A stretch of 64,000 nucleotides of DNA from JBEBSD01 sp040394475 (GTDB lineage Bacteria > Bacteroidota > Bacteroidia > Cytophagales > Spirosomataceae). Positions 8,773 to 17,877 of the stretch are shown in pieces (position 1 is the first letter of the stretch; each line of letters begins with the position of its first letter). The notes under the pieces were generated by a model. That model did no database searches. It was not told the origin of the DNA and saw only the letters and a list, made by a program, of their open reading frames with translations. Position numbers and translations under genes: made by a program. Location: the NCBI GenBank assembly GCA_040394475.1, contig JBEBSD010000006.1, positions 62,001-126,000 on the forward strand, in the 5' to 3' direction.

Positions 8773-10047
8773 TTAAGGTCCGGTGAGAAACTGCAACTGG
8801 TGCTGTGCCTGCAGGAGTTGCAGCTGGTGTATTGCCAGCGATAAGCGCGCCACGTTTTCGGCATTCAGTTTGTTAATGTATTCATGCGTAGTGATGACGC
8901 CATTTTCCAACTGTGACTCCGCTGCCATTTTTACCGCGGATCGAAGAGCTGCTGCTTCCTGATCCTGCCCGATCAATTGCCGGAATTTCTCCAGATCCTG
9001 CTGTTGTTGTGCACGCAGCAGCTGGGTATTGGTTCTGAAGACAGCTTCTTCCACCCGCAGCTTCTCCCGTTGGACCCGCAGCTTTTGCCGGTTATTTTTA
9101 ATAGTGTACAAGCTTCCCAGCTGCCAGTTCAGCTGGATGCCCGTAAGGTACCAGGGACCGAAGCCGTTGTCGAGAATGTTGAGGGTAGGACGCCCGTAAG
9201 CGCCGGTGAAAAAGGCAGAAAGTCTGGGCCGCAAATCTGTACGCAGCTGGGCTTCATCATGATCAAGCAATGCACTGCGGGATTCAAAAAGCCGTATTTC
9301 AGGACGGGACGTTTCTGAAACCGGAGGCATTTCCGGGGTTTGCAATACCGTAGCGGTGTCGAGTTCCTGGCCGGTGAAAATTCCGAGCATGCGCAATAAG
9401 GCATACCGGTTGCCGAGCAGTTCGGTTGTTGTTGTTTCCGCCTGGATGAGTTCGGCCCTTAATTCATCCAGGCTGCTTTTAGGAGCCGTCCCGAACTGCA
9501 GGGCGCTTGCTGTTTTAAGGATGACTTGCCGGAGATCGGCTGTTTTAAGGGCGTATTGTTGCTGTTGCTCCTGTACAAGCAAAATGCCGAAATAGAGTTG
9601 TAAAACGCGCTCCCGGATGGCATAGAGGGAAACATCCACTGCATTTTTTTCAATAGATGCGCCCGCAAGGATCCGTTGCCGGGCGTTTGCGGCATTTCCC
9701 CCATCGTACAACACCTGCTGGATATGGGCCTGCACCCGGTACTGGTCTTTGCTCAGGGAGGGAAGGGGGATTCCCGCCGGAAACAAATCTCCCAGCGCAT
9801 CACTGATGCTAACCGTCTGGGATTGATACGAGGCCTGGCCACTGACGGTTACCTGGGGAAGGAACATTTTGGAGACATTGGCGGCGGCGTATCCGCTGCC
9901 TTCGGCAATAAGCGCCTGTTGGCGGATCAGCGGATAATGCTTTTCCGTCAGCTCATAACATTTGTCCAGGGTAAGTTGGGCCAGCCCTTCGCTGCACGTC
10001 AGCAACGAAAGCAGGAAAACGCAGGTGGGGAAATGGGATCGCTTCAT
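8773..10047 (-). CDS. TolC-family outer-membrane efflux protein
   Basis: 424 aa with a signal peptide (MKRSHFPTCVFLLSLLTCSE). Two tandem OEP repeats are visible, each of a beta hairpin plus long helices. The first half contains LTLDKCYELTEKHYPLIRQQ and the second half PEIRLFESRSALLDHDEAQL. The helices are rich in Gln and Leu. It forms the outer-membrane duct of the ABC-2 pump encoded immediately downstream, and is 42 nt after the end of the TetR gene in the same direction, so the whole set may be one operon. The length is typical. Confidence 0.92.
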   Translation of the reverse strand: MKRSHFPTCVFLLSLLTCSEGLAQLTLDKCYELTEKHYPLIRQQALIAEGSGYAAANVSKMFLPQVTVSGQASYQSQTVSISDALGDLFPAGIPLPSLSKDQYRVQAHIQQVLYDGGNAANARQRILAGASIEKNAVDVSLYAIRERVLQLYFGILLVQEQQQQYALKTADLRQVILKTASALQFGTAPKSSLDELRAELIQAETTTTELLGNRYALLRMLGIFTGQELDTATVLQTPEMPPVSETSRPEIRLFESRSALLDHDEAQLRTDLRPRLSAFFTGAYGRPTLNILDNGFGPWYLTGIQLNWQLGSLYTIKNNRQKLRVQREKLRVEEAVFRTNTQLLRAQQQQDLEKFRQLIGQDQEAAALRSAVKMAAESQLENGVITTHEYINKLNAENVARLSLAIHQLQLLQAQHQLQFLTGP

Positions 10048-10089
10048 GATACGGATTTAATCGGTTAATAATCCGGAGATACCGGTTGG

Positions 10090-10707
10090 TCAGGTCTCCG
10101 GAATTTCGCTTTCAATCATATTTTTTATCCAGATGGGTAACAATTTCTTCCGCTGCTCGATAATGGCTTTATAGGAAACCTCCGGCGTCAGCTCTTTTTC
10201 GATCATCGGCTGGGCAATGAACGGGAAAATGCACATTCCTAACATGCTCAGCATGAATTGGATCGGATGAATTGCTGCTTGCTTTTCCCGGAGCTGACGG
10301 GCGAAAGAAGAATTGGAGATGATAGCCCTAAGGGAAATAAGAGACTGCAGGTTGGCCGGATTATGCCGTATCTCGCTCAGGACAAAAATGGGGAGATCGG
10401 GATTGGCCATCAGCATGTCCAGGTAGGTCACTACAATCTGATCGATTTTGGTATCCAGACTGCTTTCCTGGTTTTGCATAATCGGTTGCAGGATGCCAAA
10501 GAGCTGCGTTGCTTTCTCCAGCATTATCTGCTGAAACAGTTTTTCCTTACTCCGGAAATAATAGTTGATCAGGGCTAAATTAATTCCTGATTCTTCTGCA
10601 ATATCCCGCGTACGGGTGGCCGCATACCCTTTGCGCAAAAACACCTTGCGGGCTGCTTCTTTGATCTTTTCCTCTGTGGACAATTCGTTCGGAATGGCTT
10701 CCTGCAT
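10090..10707 (-). CDS. TetR/AcrR-family transcriptional regulator
   Basis: 205 aa from the ATG at 10707 (MQEAIPNELSTEEKIKEAAR); an upstream start at 10752 would add an AT-rich, unlikely 15-residue tail. The N-terminal TetR helix-turn-helix is clear (KVFLRKGYAATRTRDIAEES, then NLALINYYFRSKEKL). The C-terminal ligand domain is diverse, as usual. As first gene of the efflux set it probably represses the operon and is released by a pump substrate. The AT-rich stretch at 10708-10800 is the likely promoter and operator region. Confidence 0.92.
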   Translation of the reverse strand: MQEAIPNELSTEEKIKEAARKVFLRKGYAATRTRDIAEESGINLALINYYFRSKEKLFQQIMLEKATQLFGILQPIMQNQESSLDTKIDQIVVTYLDMLMANPDLPIFVLSEIRHNPANLQSLISLRAIISNSSFARQLREKQAAIHPIQFMLSMLGMCIFPFIAQPMIEKELTPEVSYKAIIEQRKKLLPIWIKNMIESEIPET

Positions 10708-10986
10708 CGTTATTTTTTTTTCAAAAGTAAGTTTAAATTTTTGATTAAACAAATTGATTTATTCAAATGATTAAAAAATAATACGGATTGGCACAGAGGG
10801 TGTTATGGGCTGCGGTTTTGAGTTGTTCCACTGAATTTCATCGCGGTCTCCAACCAAAACCTGATACGGAACAATTTTTCAGGAATATTTCCCGGGGAAC
10901 CGGGACAAATGGTACTATCGGACAAAAGAGCCGTAATATGATCGGAATTGCCTGAGCGATTTCCAATACTCCAGCCCTTTATCCGT

Positions 10987-13212
10987 ATGACATTCAATCG
11001 ATTAAAAATCCTTATAGTATTTTCCTTTCTTGCCGGGTGTTCGGATCAGAAAGGCCGCCAGCCGGTTTACCAGGATCAGCCTTTTTTGCAGGACTACAGT
11101 GTCAGGTATTATAAAAAGGACTCTTCTGAGAGGCTGAACCGGCTGCTTACCGATCGCAACGGGGTGACAACCGTACTGGGTTCCGGACGGGCGCTGCGGC
11201 TCGGCTCCGGTCAGTTCCAGTTTCCGGGAACGCTGGAACCAGACCGGTCTTATCGCCCTATGACGGATAAAGTGGTCAGGGATATGGATTTGTATAAAGG
11301 TCACCTGGTTTTTCTTGACGAAGAAGCCGTATTCAGCAATGCGTTCGCCGGAAAATTGATGTATCGCCACGGTATGACGGACGCCCGTTTACTGTGTATG
11401 GGGGATGACAGCACTTTCGTTGTTTCAGACGGGTACAAAATCCTGCAATTCAAGGGCGAACAATTGGTTTCCGGGATAAGCACTTCGGCTGGCCCCGTTG
11501 TTGAAATCGTATACGAAGGCCATGGAAAGCGGTTTATGATCCTTACAGAAAACGAAATCACAGTCTTGAAAAAAGGGGAGAAATCTGCCGAAAGCATCTT
11601 CACCGGGGAAGGATTCACCTGCCTGAGTGCAGATGCTGAGCATATCTACCTGGGGACCAGTGCCGGCTACCTGGTACTGAGCGCCCGTACCTTTGCCGTG
11701 ACAACACCTCTTTTCAGCGAACTTCCTGTCAGGGAAATCACGGCCATTTCTGCGGTAAACGGGCATCTCTGGTTTGGGTCGGCGCTAGGAGCTTTCATGC
11801 TGCGTGAAGATGGCGGGTTCAACTATTATTACGGGGAACGGTGGCTGCCTTCAAACGAGGTAACCCGCATCACCGCCGGTCCGGAGAACAACGTGATGAT
11901 CCTTACAAGCAAAGGGGTAGGCGATATCCGGTTCGAGTCTATGACGCTCGCGGAAAAAGCCATGCGTTACGAAAACCAGGTAAGGCAGCGACATATCCGT
12001 TATGGCTTCAACTGTGATGTGGTTGCTCTCAGCAACGGCGATTTGTCCACTTTTGAGATGGGGCAGCGCGACAGTGACAATTTATGGACATCGATGTACC
12101 TGGTCAGCCAGCTGTTCCGGTACAAAGTTACCGGCGAGGAAGAGGCCAGGCTTAATTTTATGGAATCGTTCGACGCAATGGAACGGCTTTTTGAAATCAC
12201 CGGGATGGACGGCTATTTTGCCCGGGGATTCGAGCGGCATGGCTACTATAAGATTTCGGGCGGAACAGGCGGAAAACCCACCGGGTGGGTACAGGCTTCG
12301 GATGCTGCATGGGATTGGCGGGGGACTACCAGCAGCGACCAGACGGTAGGACAGATGTTCAGCCTGACCTTGCTTGCCGAGCTGACAGAGGGAGAGGTCA
12401 GGGCACGTGCCATCAACCTGATGGACCGGCTGATGACAAATATCATCCATAACGACTGGTACCTGATTGATTTTGACGGGAAACCGACCTTGTGGGGGAA
12501 ATGGAACCCGGAGTATGTCAACGGTTTTCCGGAGAGTGTGGGTGACCGTAAGCTTTATTCATCCAATATCGTCGGCTTTTTGCAGGCGGCCCACCATTTT
12601 ACCGGGAAGGAGCTCTATAAAGAGAAAGCGGAGGAGCTGATGCAGGAGCATGGTTACCTGGAAAATCTCATGCGGCCTTTTTCCGAAATCGGTACGGCGG
12701 AGGGAGCCGGCGACTGGGCGGCGATGCTCTCGAAAAGCTGGAATCACTCGGACGACGAAATGTATTTTCTTGCCTATTGGTGTCTTTACCCGTACGCCTT
12801 CAACGATGGGCTGAAAGAGCAGTACCGGGAAGCGATAAGGGAGCACTGGGAGGCAGAGCGCCCTGAAAAGAACAGCTTATGGAATCTTTGTTATGCGATG
12901 ACCGGGGCCGGAAGCTTTGATCTCGACGAAGCTGCCTGGCATTTGAGGGAATTTCCATTGGATATGATCGAATGGAAAGTGGTAAACAGCCATCGCAACG
13001 ACATCAGGCCGGTAGCACCCAATTTCAGGGGGCAAACCATTTCAGAGGTGCTTCCGCCGGATGAAAGGCCGGAGCTTAAGCACAACCGCAACCTGTTTAC
13101 CCTTGACCGCGAATCAAACGGTATTTCTGAATTAAGCGCCGGCGACAGTTTTCTGTTGCCCTACTGGATGGGGCGCTACCTCGGTGTGATCAGCCCACCG
13201 GTTGCCGACTAA
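10987..13212 (+). CDS. large lipoprotein with propeller-like N-half and helical C-half, function unknown
   Basis: 741 aa from the ATG at 10987; an in-frame start at 10948 would put 13 residues before the signal. The lipobox FLAGC puts the acylated Cys at 18. Residues about 60-330 show repeated short strand motifs of beta-propeller type (GKLMYRHG, VSDGYKILQF, YLGTSAGYLVLS, LWFGSALGAFML), like two-component-regulator propellers. Residues about 350-740 are helix- and Trp-rich (GYFARGFERHGYY, ASDAAWDWRGTTSSDQTVGQ, GAGDWAAMLSKSWNHSDDEM), which resembles an (alpha/alpha)6 toroid of glycosidase type. I know no exact family. It stands alone, divergent from the TetR gene. A role in binding or processing a glycan at the cell envelope is only an inference. 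Confidence 0.75.
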   Translation: MTFNRLKILIVFSFLAGCSDQKGRQPVYQDQPFLQDYSVRYYKKDSSERLNRLLTDRNGVTTVLGSGRALRLGSGQFQFPGTLEPDRSYRPMTDKVVRDMDLYKGHLVFLDEEAVFSNAFAGKLMYRHGMTDARLLCMGDDSTFVVSDGYKILQFKGEQLVSGISTSAGPVVEIVYEGHGKRFMILTENEITVLKKGEKSAESIFTGEGFTCLSADAEHIYLGTSAGYLVLSARTFAVTTPLFSELPVREITAISAVNGHLWFGSALGAFMLREDGGFNYYYGERWLPSNEVTRITAGPENNVMILTSKGVGDIRFESMTLAEKAMRYENQVRQRHIRYGFNCDVVALSNGDLSTFEMGQRDSDNLWTSMYLVSQLFRYKVTGEEEARLNFMESFDAMERLFEITGMDGYFARGFERHGYYKISGGTGGKPTGWVQASDAAWDWRGTTSSDQTVGQMFSLTLLAELTEGEVRARAINLMDRLMTNIIHNDWYLIDFDGKPTLWGKWNPEYVNGFPESVGDRKLYSSNIVGFLQAAHHFTGKELYKEKAEELMQEHGYLENLMRPFSEIGTAEGAGDWAAMLSKSWNHSDDEMYFLAYWCLYPYAFNDGLKEQYREAIREHWEAERPEKNSLWNLCYAMTGAGSFDLDEAAWHLREFPLDMIEWKVVNSHRNDIRPVAPNFRGQTISEVLPPDERPELKHNRNLFTLDRESNGISELSAGDSFLLPYWMGRYLGVISPPVAD

Positions 13213-13284
13213 ATTCCCCGGCCCGGATCACCTGGCCTTTGGGTTATACTGCTTTAAGCTGCGTCGTCTGTGGCAAACAAAAAA

Positions 13285-13312
13285 CTCCCTGTAAAAGAGC
13301 TTTTACAGGGAG
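13285..13312 (-). terminator. Rho-independent terminator of the BON-LysM gene
   Basis: A 12-bp perfect stem (CTCCCTGTAAAA with TTTTACAGGGAG, loop GAGC) lies 23 nt past the stop at 13336. It is followed on the minus strand by a T-rich tract (complement of 13276-13284). Confidence 0.85.
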
Positions 13313-13335
13313 CGTATTAATGGGAGTTCTACCGG

Positions 13336-13791
13336 TTAAAGTGCCGGGATACGAAGTACCTGCCCGGGATAAATTTTATCAGGATGCGTCAAAAGCGGCT
13401 TATTGGCTTCAAAAATAACCGGGTATTTCATAGCATCTCCGTAATAGGATTTTGCAATTTTGGAGAGGCTGTCGCCTTTAACCACCGTATAAAACTGCGC
13501 CTCAGGTGCGGGCGTGGCTACAACCAGCCGGTTGTCTACCGCTTCCACGCCCTCCACATTGCCGACTGCCAGCGCAATCTTTTCGGCATCCTCCTGCGTG
13601 GTGACCTCTCCTTCCAGGGTGACGGTATCACCGGATGTTTTCACGGTAAGGCTGTTATAGGGGATCCCAAGTGATTTTACATGGCTCAGCAATGCGCTGG
13701 CCCGCAATGGTTCTGCTTCCGGTGTGGCAGCAGCTTGTTCTTTATTAAAGACTTTTTCTCCTACTCCTTTAAAAAATGATAATAAACCCAT
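13336..13791 (-). CDS. BON and LysM domain protein, Kbp/YgaU-like
   Basis: 151 aa from the ATG at 13791 (MGLLSFFKGVGEKVF); the frame is open further upstream, but that part is AT-rich and unlike protein. A BON domain covers about 30-90 (VKTSGDTVTLEGEVTTQEDA, GNVEGVEAVDNRLVV) and a LysM domain about 100-150 (YTVVKGDSLSKIAKSYYGD, IYPGQVLRIP). Length and domain order match E. coli Kbp (YgaU, about 149 aa), a cytoplasmic K+-binding protein. There is no signal peptide, which fits a cytoplasmic K+ sensor better than a peptidoglycan binder. A strong terminator follows the gene. Confidence 0.9.
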   Translation of the reverse strand: MGLLSFFKGVGEKVFNKEQAAATPEAEPLRASALLSHVKSLGIPYNSLTVKTSGDTVTLEGEVTTQEDAEKIALAVGNVEGVEAVDNRLVVATPAPEAQFYTVVKGDSLSKIAKSYYGDAMKYPVIFEANKPLLTHPDKIYPGQVLRIPAL

Positions 13792-13969
13792 GAGCTTAAA
13801 ACGGTTAGGTTGGTTAAAGTGTTGAAATTGAAAAAACTCGCGTACCTGCTCAAAACTACAGGAATTCTTTGAGTCGTACAATGGATTAGACTTAAATTTT
13901 AAAGAGGCGTCACATCTGATCCGTTTAAAAAAGTAACTTGCAGCACAATTACGATCGTAACCGTTACCC

Positions 13970-14776
13970 ATGCCGATTGCCGAAACCATACATTTAACAG
14001 TCCCTTCAGGTCATAAAATTTATTTTGCTTCCGACTTTCACCTGGGCGCTCCGGACCGTATACGGAGCAGAGAGCGGGAAAGAACAGTAGTGCAGTGGCT
14101 GGAAGCAATCCGGCAGGATGTCTCGGCGCTGTTCCTGGTGGGGGATGTGTTCGATTATTGGTTTGAATACAAGCATGTTGTGCCGAAAGGGCATATCCGT
14201 CTGCTGGGGAAACTGGCCGCGCTGGCGGATGCCGGTATCCCCATTTATTACTTCACGGGAAATCATGATATGTGGATGCGCGACTATCTGCAGGAAGAAC
14301 TGGGGGCGGTCGTGAACCGGAATGCGGTCCGCTTTGAAGTTTCCGCGGGCAGGAAAATGACCTCTTTACTGGTGGGACATGGCGACGGGCTCGGTCCGGG
14401 CGATCGGGTGTATAAGGGGCTGAAACAGCTATTTGAAAGCCCGCTGGCCCGCTTTGCGTACCGGCAGCTGCATCCGGACTTCGCAACCCGCCTGGCACTT
14501 GCCTGGGCCAAAAGCAGTCGCGCCGCCAATAATCAGAAAGGGGAGGACCAGTTTAAAGGGGAGGACCAGGAATGGTTATTTGGTTATTGTAAAGAAATAG
14601 AAGCACAGCTGCACCACGACTACTATGTATTCGGACACCGGCATCTTGCCCTGGAGCTACCGGTAGGGGCGAACAGCCGGTATATCAACCTGGGCGAATG
14701 GTTCAGCGATCCGAACCGGTGTCCTTACGCGGTTTTGGACGAAAACAGCCTTCGCCTCGAATTTTTTACCCCCTGA
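13970..14776 (+). CDS. UDP-2,3-diacylglucosamine diphosphatase, LpxH-like metallophosphatase
   Basis: 268 aa. The calcineurin-type metal motifs are present in order: DFHLG (about 22), GDVFDYWFEY (about 58), GNHDMWM (about 96), GHGDG (about 136) and GHRH (about 224). LpxH cleaves UDP-2,3-diacylglucosamine to lipid X in lipid A synthesis. The Bacteroidota proteins of this length are usually annotated with that function, though biochemical proof is limited. Near residues 190-200 the pentapeptide KGEDQ occurs twice (KGEDQFKGEDQ), coded by a perfect 15-bp direct repeat at 14537-14569. It is divergent from the BON-LysM gene. Confidence 0.85.
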   Translation: MPIAETIHLTVPSGHKIYFASDFHLGAPDRIRSRERERTVVQWLEAIRQDVSALFLVGDVFDYWFEYKHVVPKGHIRLLGKLAALADAGIPIYYFTGNHDMWMRDYLQEELGAVVNRNAVRFEVSAGRKMTSLLVGHGDGLGPGDRVYKGLKQLFESPLARFAYRQLHPDFATRLALAWAKSSRAANNQKGEDQFKGEDQEWLFGYCKEIEAQLHHDYYVFGHRHLALELPVGANSRYINLGEWFSDPNRCPYAVLDENSLRLEFFTP

Positions 14777-14857
14777 GCCGGGTTGTACCCGCCAGGGACG
14801 GCTTTTGCCGGGAAAGCTCACCGGTTGACGATCCTGCCCCTGAAGCCCGGGCGGTTG

Positions 14858-15601
14858 TTAATTTTCAAAGTTTTTGCGTGGCGTTTCTCCCGGGCTGATA
14901 AGATCCTGACGGGTCAGGTTTTCCCTGGGCGCCTGATTGAGGTCCTTACGCCATTCTTTTTGTTTGAGATCGCCGTTCTGGATCCCCTTGATGAATTTGG
15001 CCCAGGCAAACGGGTTGAGAAAAGGCATGGTCGTTGCAAAACCCCGGTTGGCGTAAGAGTCCCGGCCGAAGAGCTGCTGGTCGATCATGTAACGATAATT
15101 GGTCTGCGCGTTGTTGGGGACCATGGCGGCCATCCGGTTGATGTAATCCGGATCCGTACTTTTGGCAAGCGCGTCTCTGTCCGCCTGATCCGGAAGCCGC
15201 ATTTCCAAAAAGGCTTTTTTGAATTCTTCTTCTGTACTATACGGGTATACCCGTACTTCAGCCAGCATTTGTACATCTTCCCGCATCCCGATAATAGCCG
15301 AATAAGACTCCTGGTTATAGCTTTTGGGAATCAAATGGAATTGCTTTTTGTACCCGACATACGTAAATACGATACTGTCACCCGGAAAAACAGGAATGGA
15401 GAAATACCCTTTGCCGTCAGCCATGGTACCTTTGCCGGCTCTTGGAATCGAAATGTAGGCATTTGGTAAACGCTCATTGTCTCCACCCACTACAATACCG
15501 GTAAATATAATGGCTTTTCGTTCTCCCTGTGCGCGTACCGTCTCTGCTGAAAATCCGATAAACAACAGTATTACTGAAAATATAACTATTAATCGTTTCA
15601 T
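14858..15601 (-). CDS. exported protein with CarboxypepD-reg-like domain
   Basis: 247 aa with a signal peptide (MKRLIVIFSVILLFIGFSAE) ending near VRAQ. A CarboxypepD-reg-like beta sandwich follows (about 33-115, FTGIVVGGDNERLPNAYISI, GKGYFSIPVFPGDSIVFTYV). The C-terminal half is polar and helical (YPYSTEEEFKKAFLEMRLPD, TNYRYMIDQQLFG) without a barrel. Such proteins are common, and little studied, in Bacteroidota envelopes. It faces the LpxH-like gene tail to tail. The function is unknown. Confidence 0.85.
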   Translation of the reverse strand: MKRLIVIFSVILLFIGFSAETVRAQGERKAIIFTGIVVGGDNERLPNAYISIPRAGKGTMADGKGYFSIPVFPGDSIVFTYVGYKKQFHLIPKSYNQESYSAIIGMREDVQMLAEVRVYPYSTEEEFKKAFLEMRLPDQADRDALAKSTDPDYINRMAAMVPNNAQTNYRYMIDQQLFGRDSYANRGFATTMPFLNPFAWAKFIKGIQNGDLKQKEWRKDLNQAPRENLTRQDLISPGETPRKNFEN

Positions 15602-15750
15602 CCTGTAAGGTTCTGTTCAACGCTCCGTTTTTCGCCTGCTGTTTCCGGTAAACTACTTTCTGAACGTGTGAATATCGGTGTTTTATACTACTATTTTAAT
15701 TTAATTTGTACCTATAAAAGTACGGAATCCCGGGGAACTAACCGCACTGG

Positions 15751-16584
15751 TCAGGAAAAAAGCTTGACAAATGTGACGATAATGGGCATTGAGAGCAGTA
15801 AGCCGTCGAAACGGTCCAGGAACCCGCCATGCCCGGGAATGCTGTTTCCCGAGTCTTTAATAGCGATACTCCGCTTAAACAACGACTCCACCAGGTCTCC
15901 GTAAGTACCGGTCACTACGATGATCGCTCCGATGCAATACCATTTCCAGGGCTCAAAGCTGGTGAACCAAAAACCCAGGGCAAAGGCGATCAGTCCGGCA
16001 AAAGCGGCTCCTCCGATCGCGCCTTCCCAGGACTTTTTGGGGGAAACCCGCTCGAAGAGCTTTCGTTTACCGAACTTCGTCCCCGCAAAATAAGCCCCGA
16101 TATCGGAGGCCCACAGCAACAAGAGGCAACCCAGCACGATCTCGTAATTATAGGTGCCTCCCTGCATGGCAGTAACGATCAGTAAGGCAAACGGCAGGGC
16201 AACGTAAATAATCCCCAGAAAGGTAAAGCCGATATTCATAAAAGGTTTAAGGTCACTTTTCTTATACAACTTGATAAAAAAGATCAGCGACAGTATTGGG
16301 GACATGATAAAATAATTTTCAAAAGAGACAATCTCTTTTTCAATCAGGAAGGTCAGCAGGTTTAACACCAAACCGCAAAACGTCCCGTAGTTCGACAACG
16401 GCTGGCTGCCGTCCAAACCCAGCAGCCGGTAAAACTCCAGCTGGGTCAGCATACATAAGATGCACGTGAGCGCCAGGAAGGTTGCATCACTGTGGAGTAC
16501 TGCACCTAAAATAAAGAAAAAGCCGATTAAGGAAGTAATAACCCGTTGTTGTAAATTGGTTAACCGGTTAATGCGTGATCTCAT
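15751..16584 (-). CDS. cdsA: phosphatidate cytidylyltransferase
   Basis: 277 aa from the ATG at 16584 (MRSRINRLTNLQQRVITSL); a TTG two codons upstream is less likely. An integral membrane protein with about eight helices. The CDP-diglyceride synthetase signature is near the C-terminus (GDLVESLFKRSIAIKDSGN, then PGHGGFLDRFDGLL). It makes CDP-diacylglycerol from phosphatidic acid and CTP, the branch point of phospholipid synthesis. It overlaps the end of the DUF2007 gene by 17 bp, so the two are co-translated; the CPBP protease gene is just upstream. The order CPBP-DUF2007-cdsA recurs in Bacteroidota. Confidence 0.95.
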   Translation of the reverse strand: MRSRINRLTNLQQRVITSLIGFFFILGAVLHSDATFLALTCILCMLTQLEFYRLLGLDGSQPLSNYGTFCGLVLNLLTFLIEKEIVSFENYFIMSPILSLIFFIKLYKKSDLKPFMNIGFTFLGIIYVALPFALLIVTAMQGGTYNYEIVLGCLLLLWASDIGAYFAGTKFGKRKLFERVSPKKSWEGAIGGAAFAGLIAFALGFWFTSFEPWKWYCIGAIIVVTGTYGDLVESLFKRSIAIKDSGNSIPGHGGFLDRFDGLLLSMPIIVTFVKLFS

Positions 16585-16774
16585 TCTCAATTATTTGCTT
16601 CGCTATCGTTACACTTTCCGCCGGGACAAAAATTTCAAACCTGCCCAGCTGCGGAAAGCTGCTGTCTTTTTTATTAATGATAACTGCTTGAATTTCGTGG
16701 TTTAAGAGTGCGTTGTGAGCCAGTTCAGCCTTGGCACTTTGTTGATTTTCATATACTTTTTCCCAGTTGTCCAT
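16568..16774 (-). CDS. DUF2007 putative signal-transducing protein
   Basis: 68 aa, the full length of the DUF2007 fold (related to GlnB-like small domains). Typical features are the N-terminal WEKVYENQQSAKAELAHNAL and a central AVIINKKDSS, then LGRFEIFVPAESVTIAKQII. Its cellular role is unknown. Tight linkage upstream of cdsA (17-bp overlap) suggests a link to phospholipid synthesis, but that is only context. Confidence 0.85.
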   Translation of the reverse strand: MDNWEKVYENQQSAKAELAHNALLNHEIQAVIINKKDSSFPQLGRFEIFVPAESVTIAKQIIENEITH

Positions 16775-16815
16775 CTTGTCGGTTTGATTCTGTGAATGAT
16801 TAATGATAGGTGCTT

Positions 16816-17802
16816 CTAAGGTTTCCCCTGGAGTTTTCCGGTGAACGAATGGCCGGAAATACGCCGCGGGTATTGTCTTTGATACAAAAGTATCAGTAAA
16901 CCTAGTGAAATCATTACGGATAGCAATGCCACCCAGCCTGAAACATCCTGTGTATGCTCGATATTGATGCTGATCTTATTTTGTTTGTAAAGCCAGACCA
17001 TGAGAACGGTGAAGGCATTGTTGACAAAATGGGCGAAAATGGCCGTGTTGAGGCGACCGGTCCAGAAATAGAGGTAACCAAACAAAGCGCCCAGCAGTAA
17101 ACGGGGAAGGAAGCCGTAAAACTGGAAATGGATGGCGCTGAAAAGGATGGCGCTGACCCAGATCGACAGGTGTACATTCGCCCATCTTTCGGCCAGCTTC
17201 CGCTGAAGGATACCGCGGAACAGCAGTTCTTCTCCAATCGCCGGTATCAGGGCGATGACCAGGATCGCGACCAGCAGCTGAAAAGGGGAATCAAAAGCCA
17301 GCATAAACCGCGTGAGCCGCTCCAGGTTCACTTCGCTGGCTTTCATCCATTGCTCCACCGAACGAAGTCCCTCCGGCAGCACCATGGACTCATTCCATTC
17401 CGCTACCACGGCTGTAAAGGGCATAATGCCGATCGTCAGCAGGAGTACCGGCAGCGCAATCCGGAGAAAACCGGTTTTCTGAAAGTCAAAGTCCCGGAGT
17501 CCCCGTTTTTCGATAAACCGCCAGTAAAGCAAGGCCGGCACCAAAAAGGTAAACAGGTGTCCAATCGCCTGTAACAGCAGCATTGCATTCCAGCCGTTGG
17601 TACTCAGCGCCGGGTTTTCCAGGAAACCCGATAAGTTTTCCATCGAAAGGAAGGGGTCATTTCCCCACAAGGCCATCACCATCAGCACCGCTAACAGGTT
17701 GCCTATGGCCATGCCTATCAGTACAAAGCCGGTCAGGACCAGCAGACTGCCCCAGGTACCCGGAATGCGGGGGCGTGAAAAAGAAGGGTGCATTTCTGTC
17801 AT
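16816..17802 (-). CDS. CPBP-family intramembrane metalloprotease
   Basis: About 328 aa from the ATG at 17802 (MTEMHPSF); a start at 17793 is equally possible and one at 17832 less so. A polytopic membrane protein with the Abi/CPBP motifs: EELLFRGILQ (EExxxR, about residue 203), HFQFYG (about 237) and HFVNNAF (about 270), which carry the metal-binding Glu and His residues. The family includes Rce1-type CAAX proteases and bacteriocin-immunity proteins; the substrate here is unknown. It lies 42 nt before DUF2007 and is divergent from dusB. Confidence 0.9.
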   Translation of the reverse strand: MTEMHPSFSRPRIPGTWGSLLVLTGFVLIGMAIGNLLAVLMVMALWGNDPFLSMENLSGFLENPALSTNGWNAMLLLQAIGHLFTFLVPALLYWRFIEKRGLRDFDFQKTGFLRIALPVLLLTIGIMPFTAVVAEWNESMVLPEGLRSVEQWMKASEVNLERLTRFMLAFDSPFQLLVAILVIALIPAIGEELLFRGILQRKLAERWANVHLSIWVSAILFSAIHFQFYGFLPRLLLGALFGYLYFWTGRLNTAIFAHFVNNAFTVLMVWLYKQNKISINIEHTQDVSGWVALLSVMISLGLLILLYQRQYPRRISGHSFTGKLQGKP

Positions 17803-17877
17803 AATTCCCGTAAATTTACGGCAAATTTCCATAACGGCGTTATGGATTTGGATTACACAGATTAAACCGGAAGTTAT

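Noticed and set aside
10803..10997. Minus-strand frame of 64 codons between the TetR and lipoprotein genes
   Set aside because: It covers the likely promoter region and overlaps the lipoprotein start; no recognisable motif.
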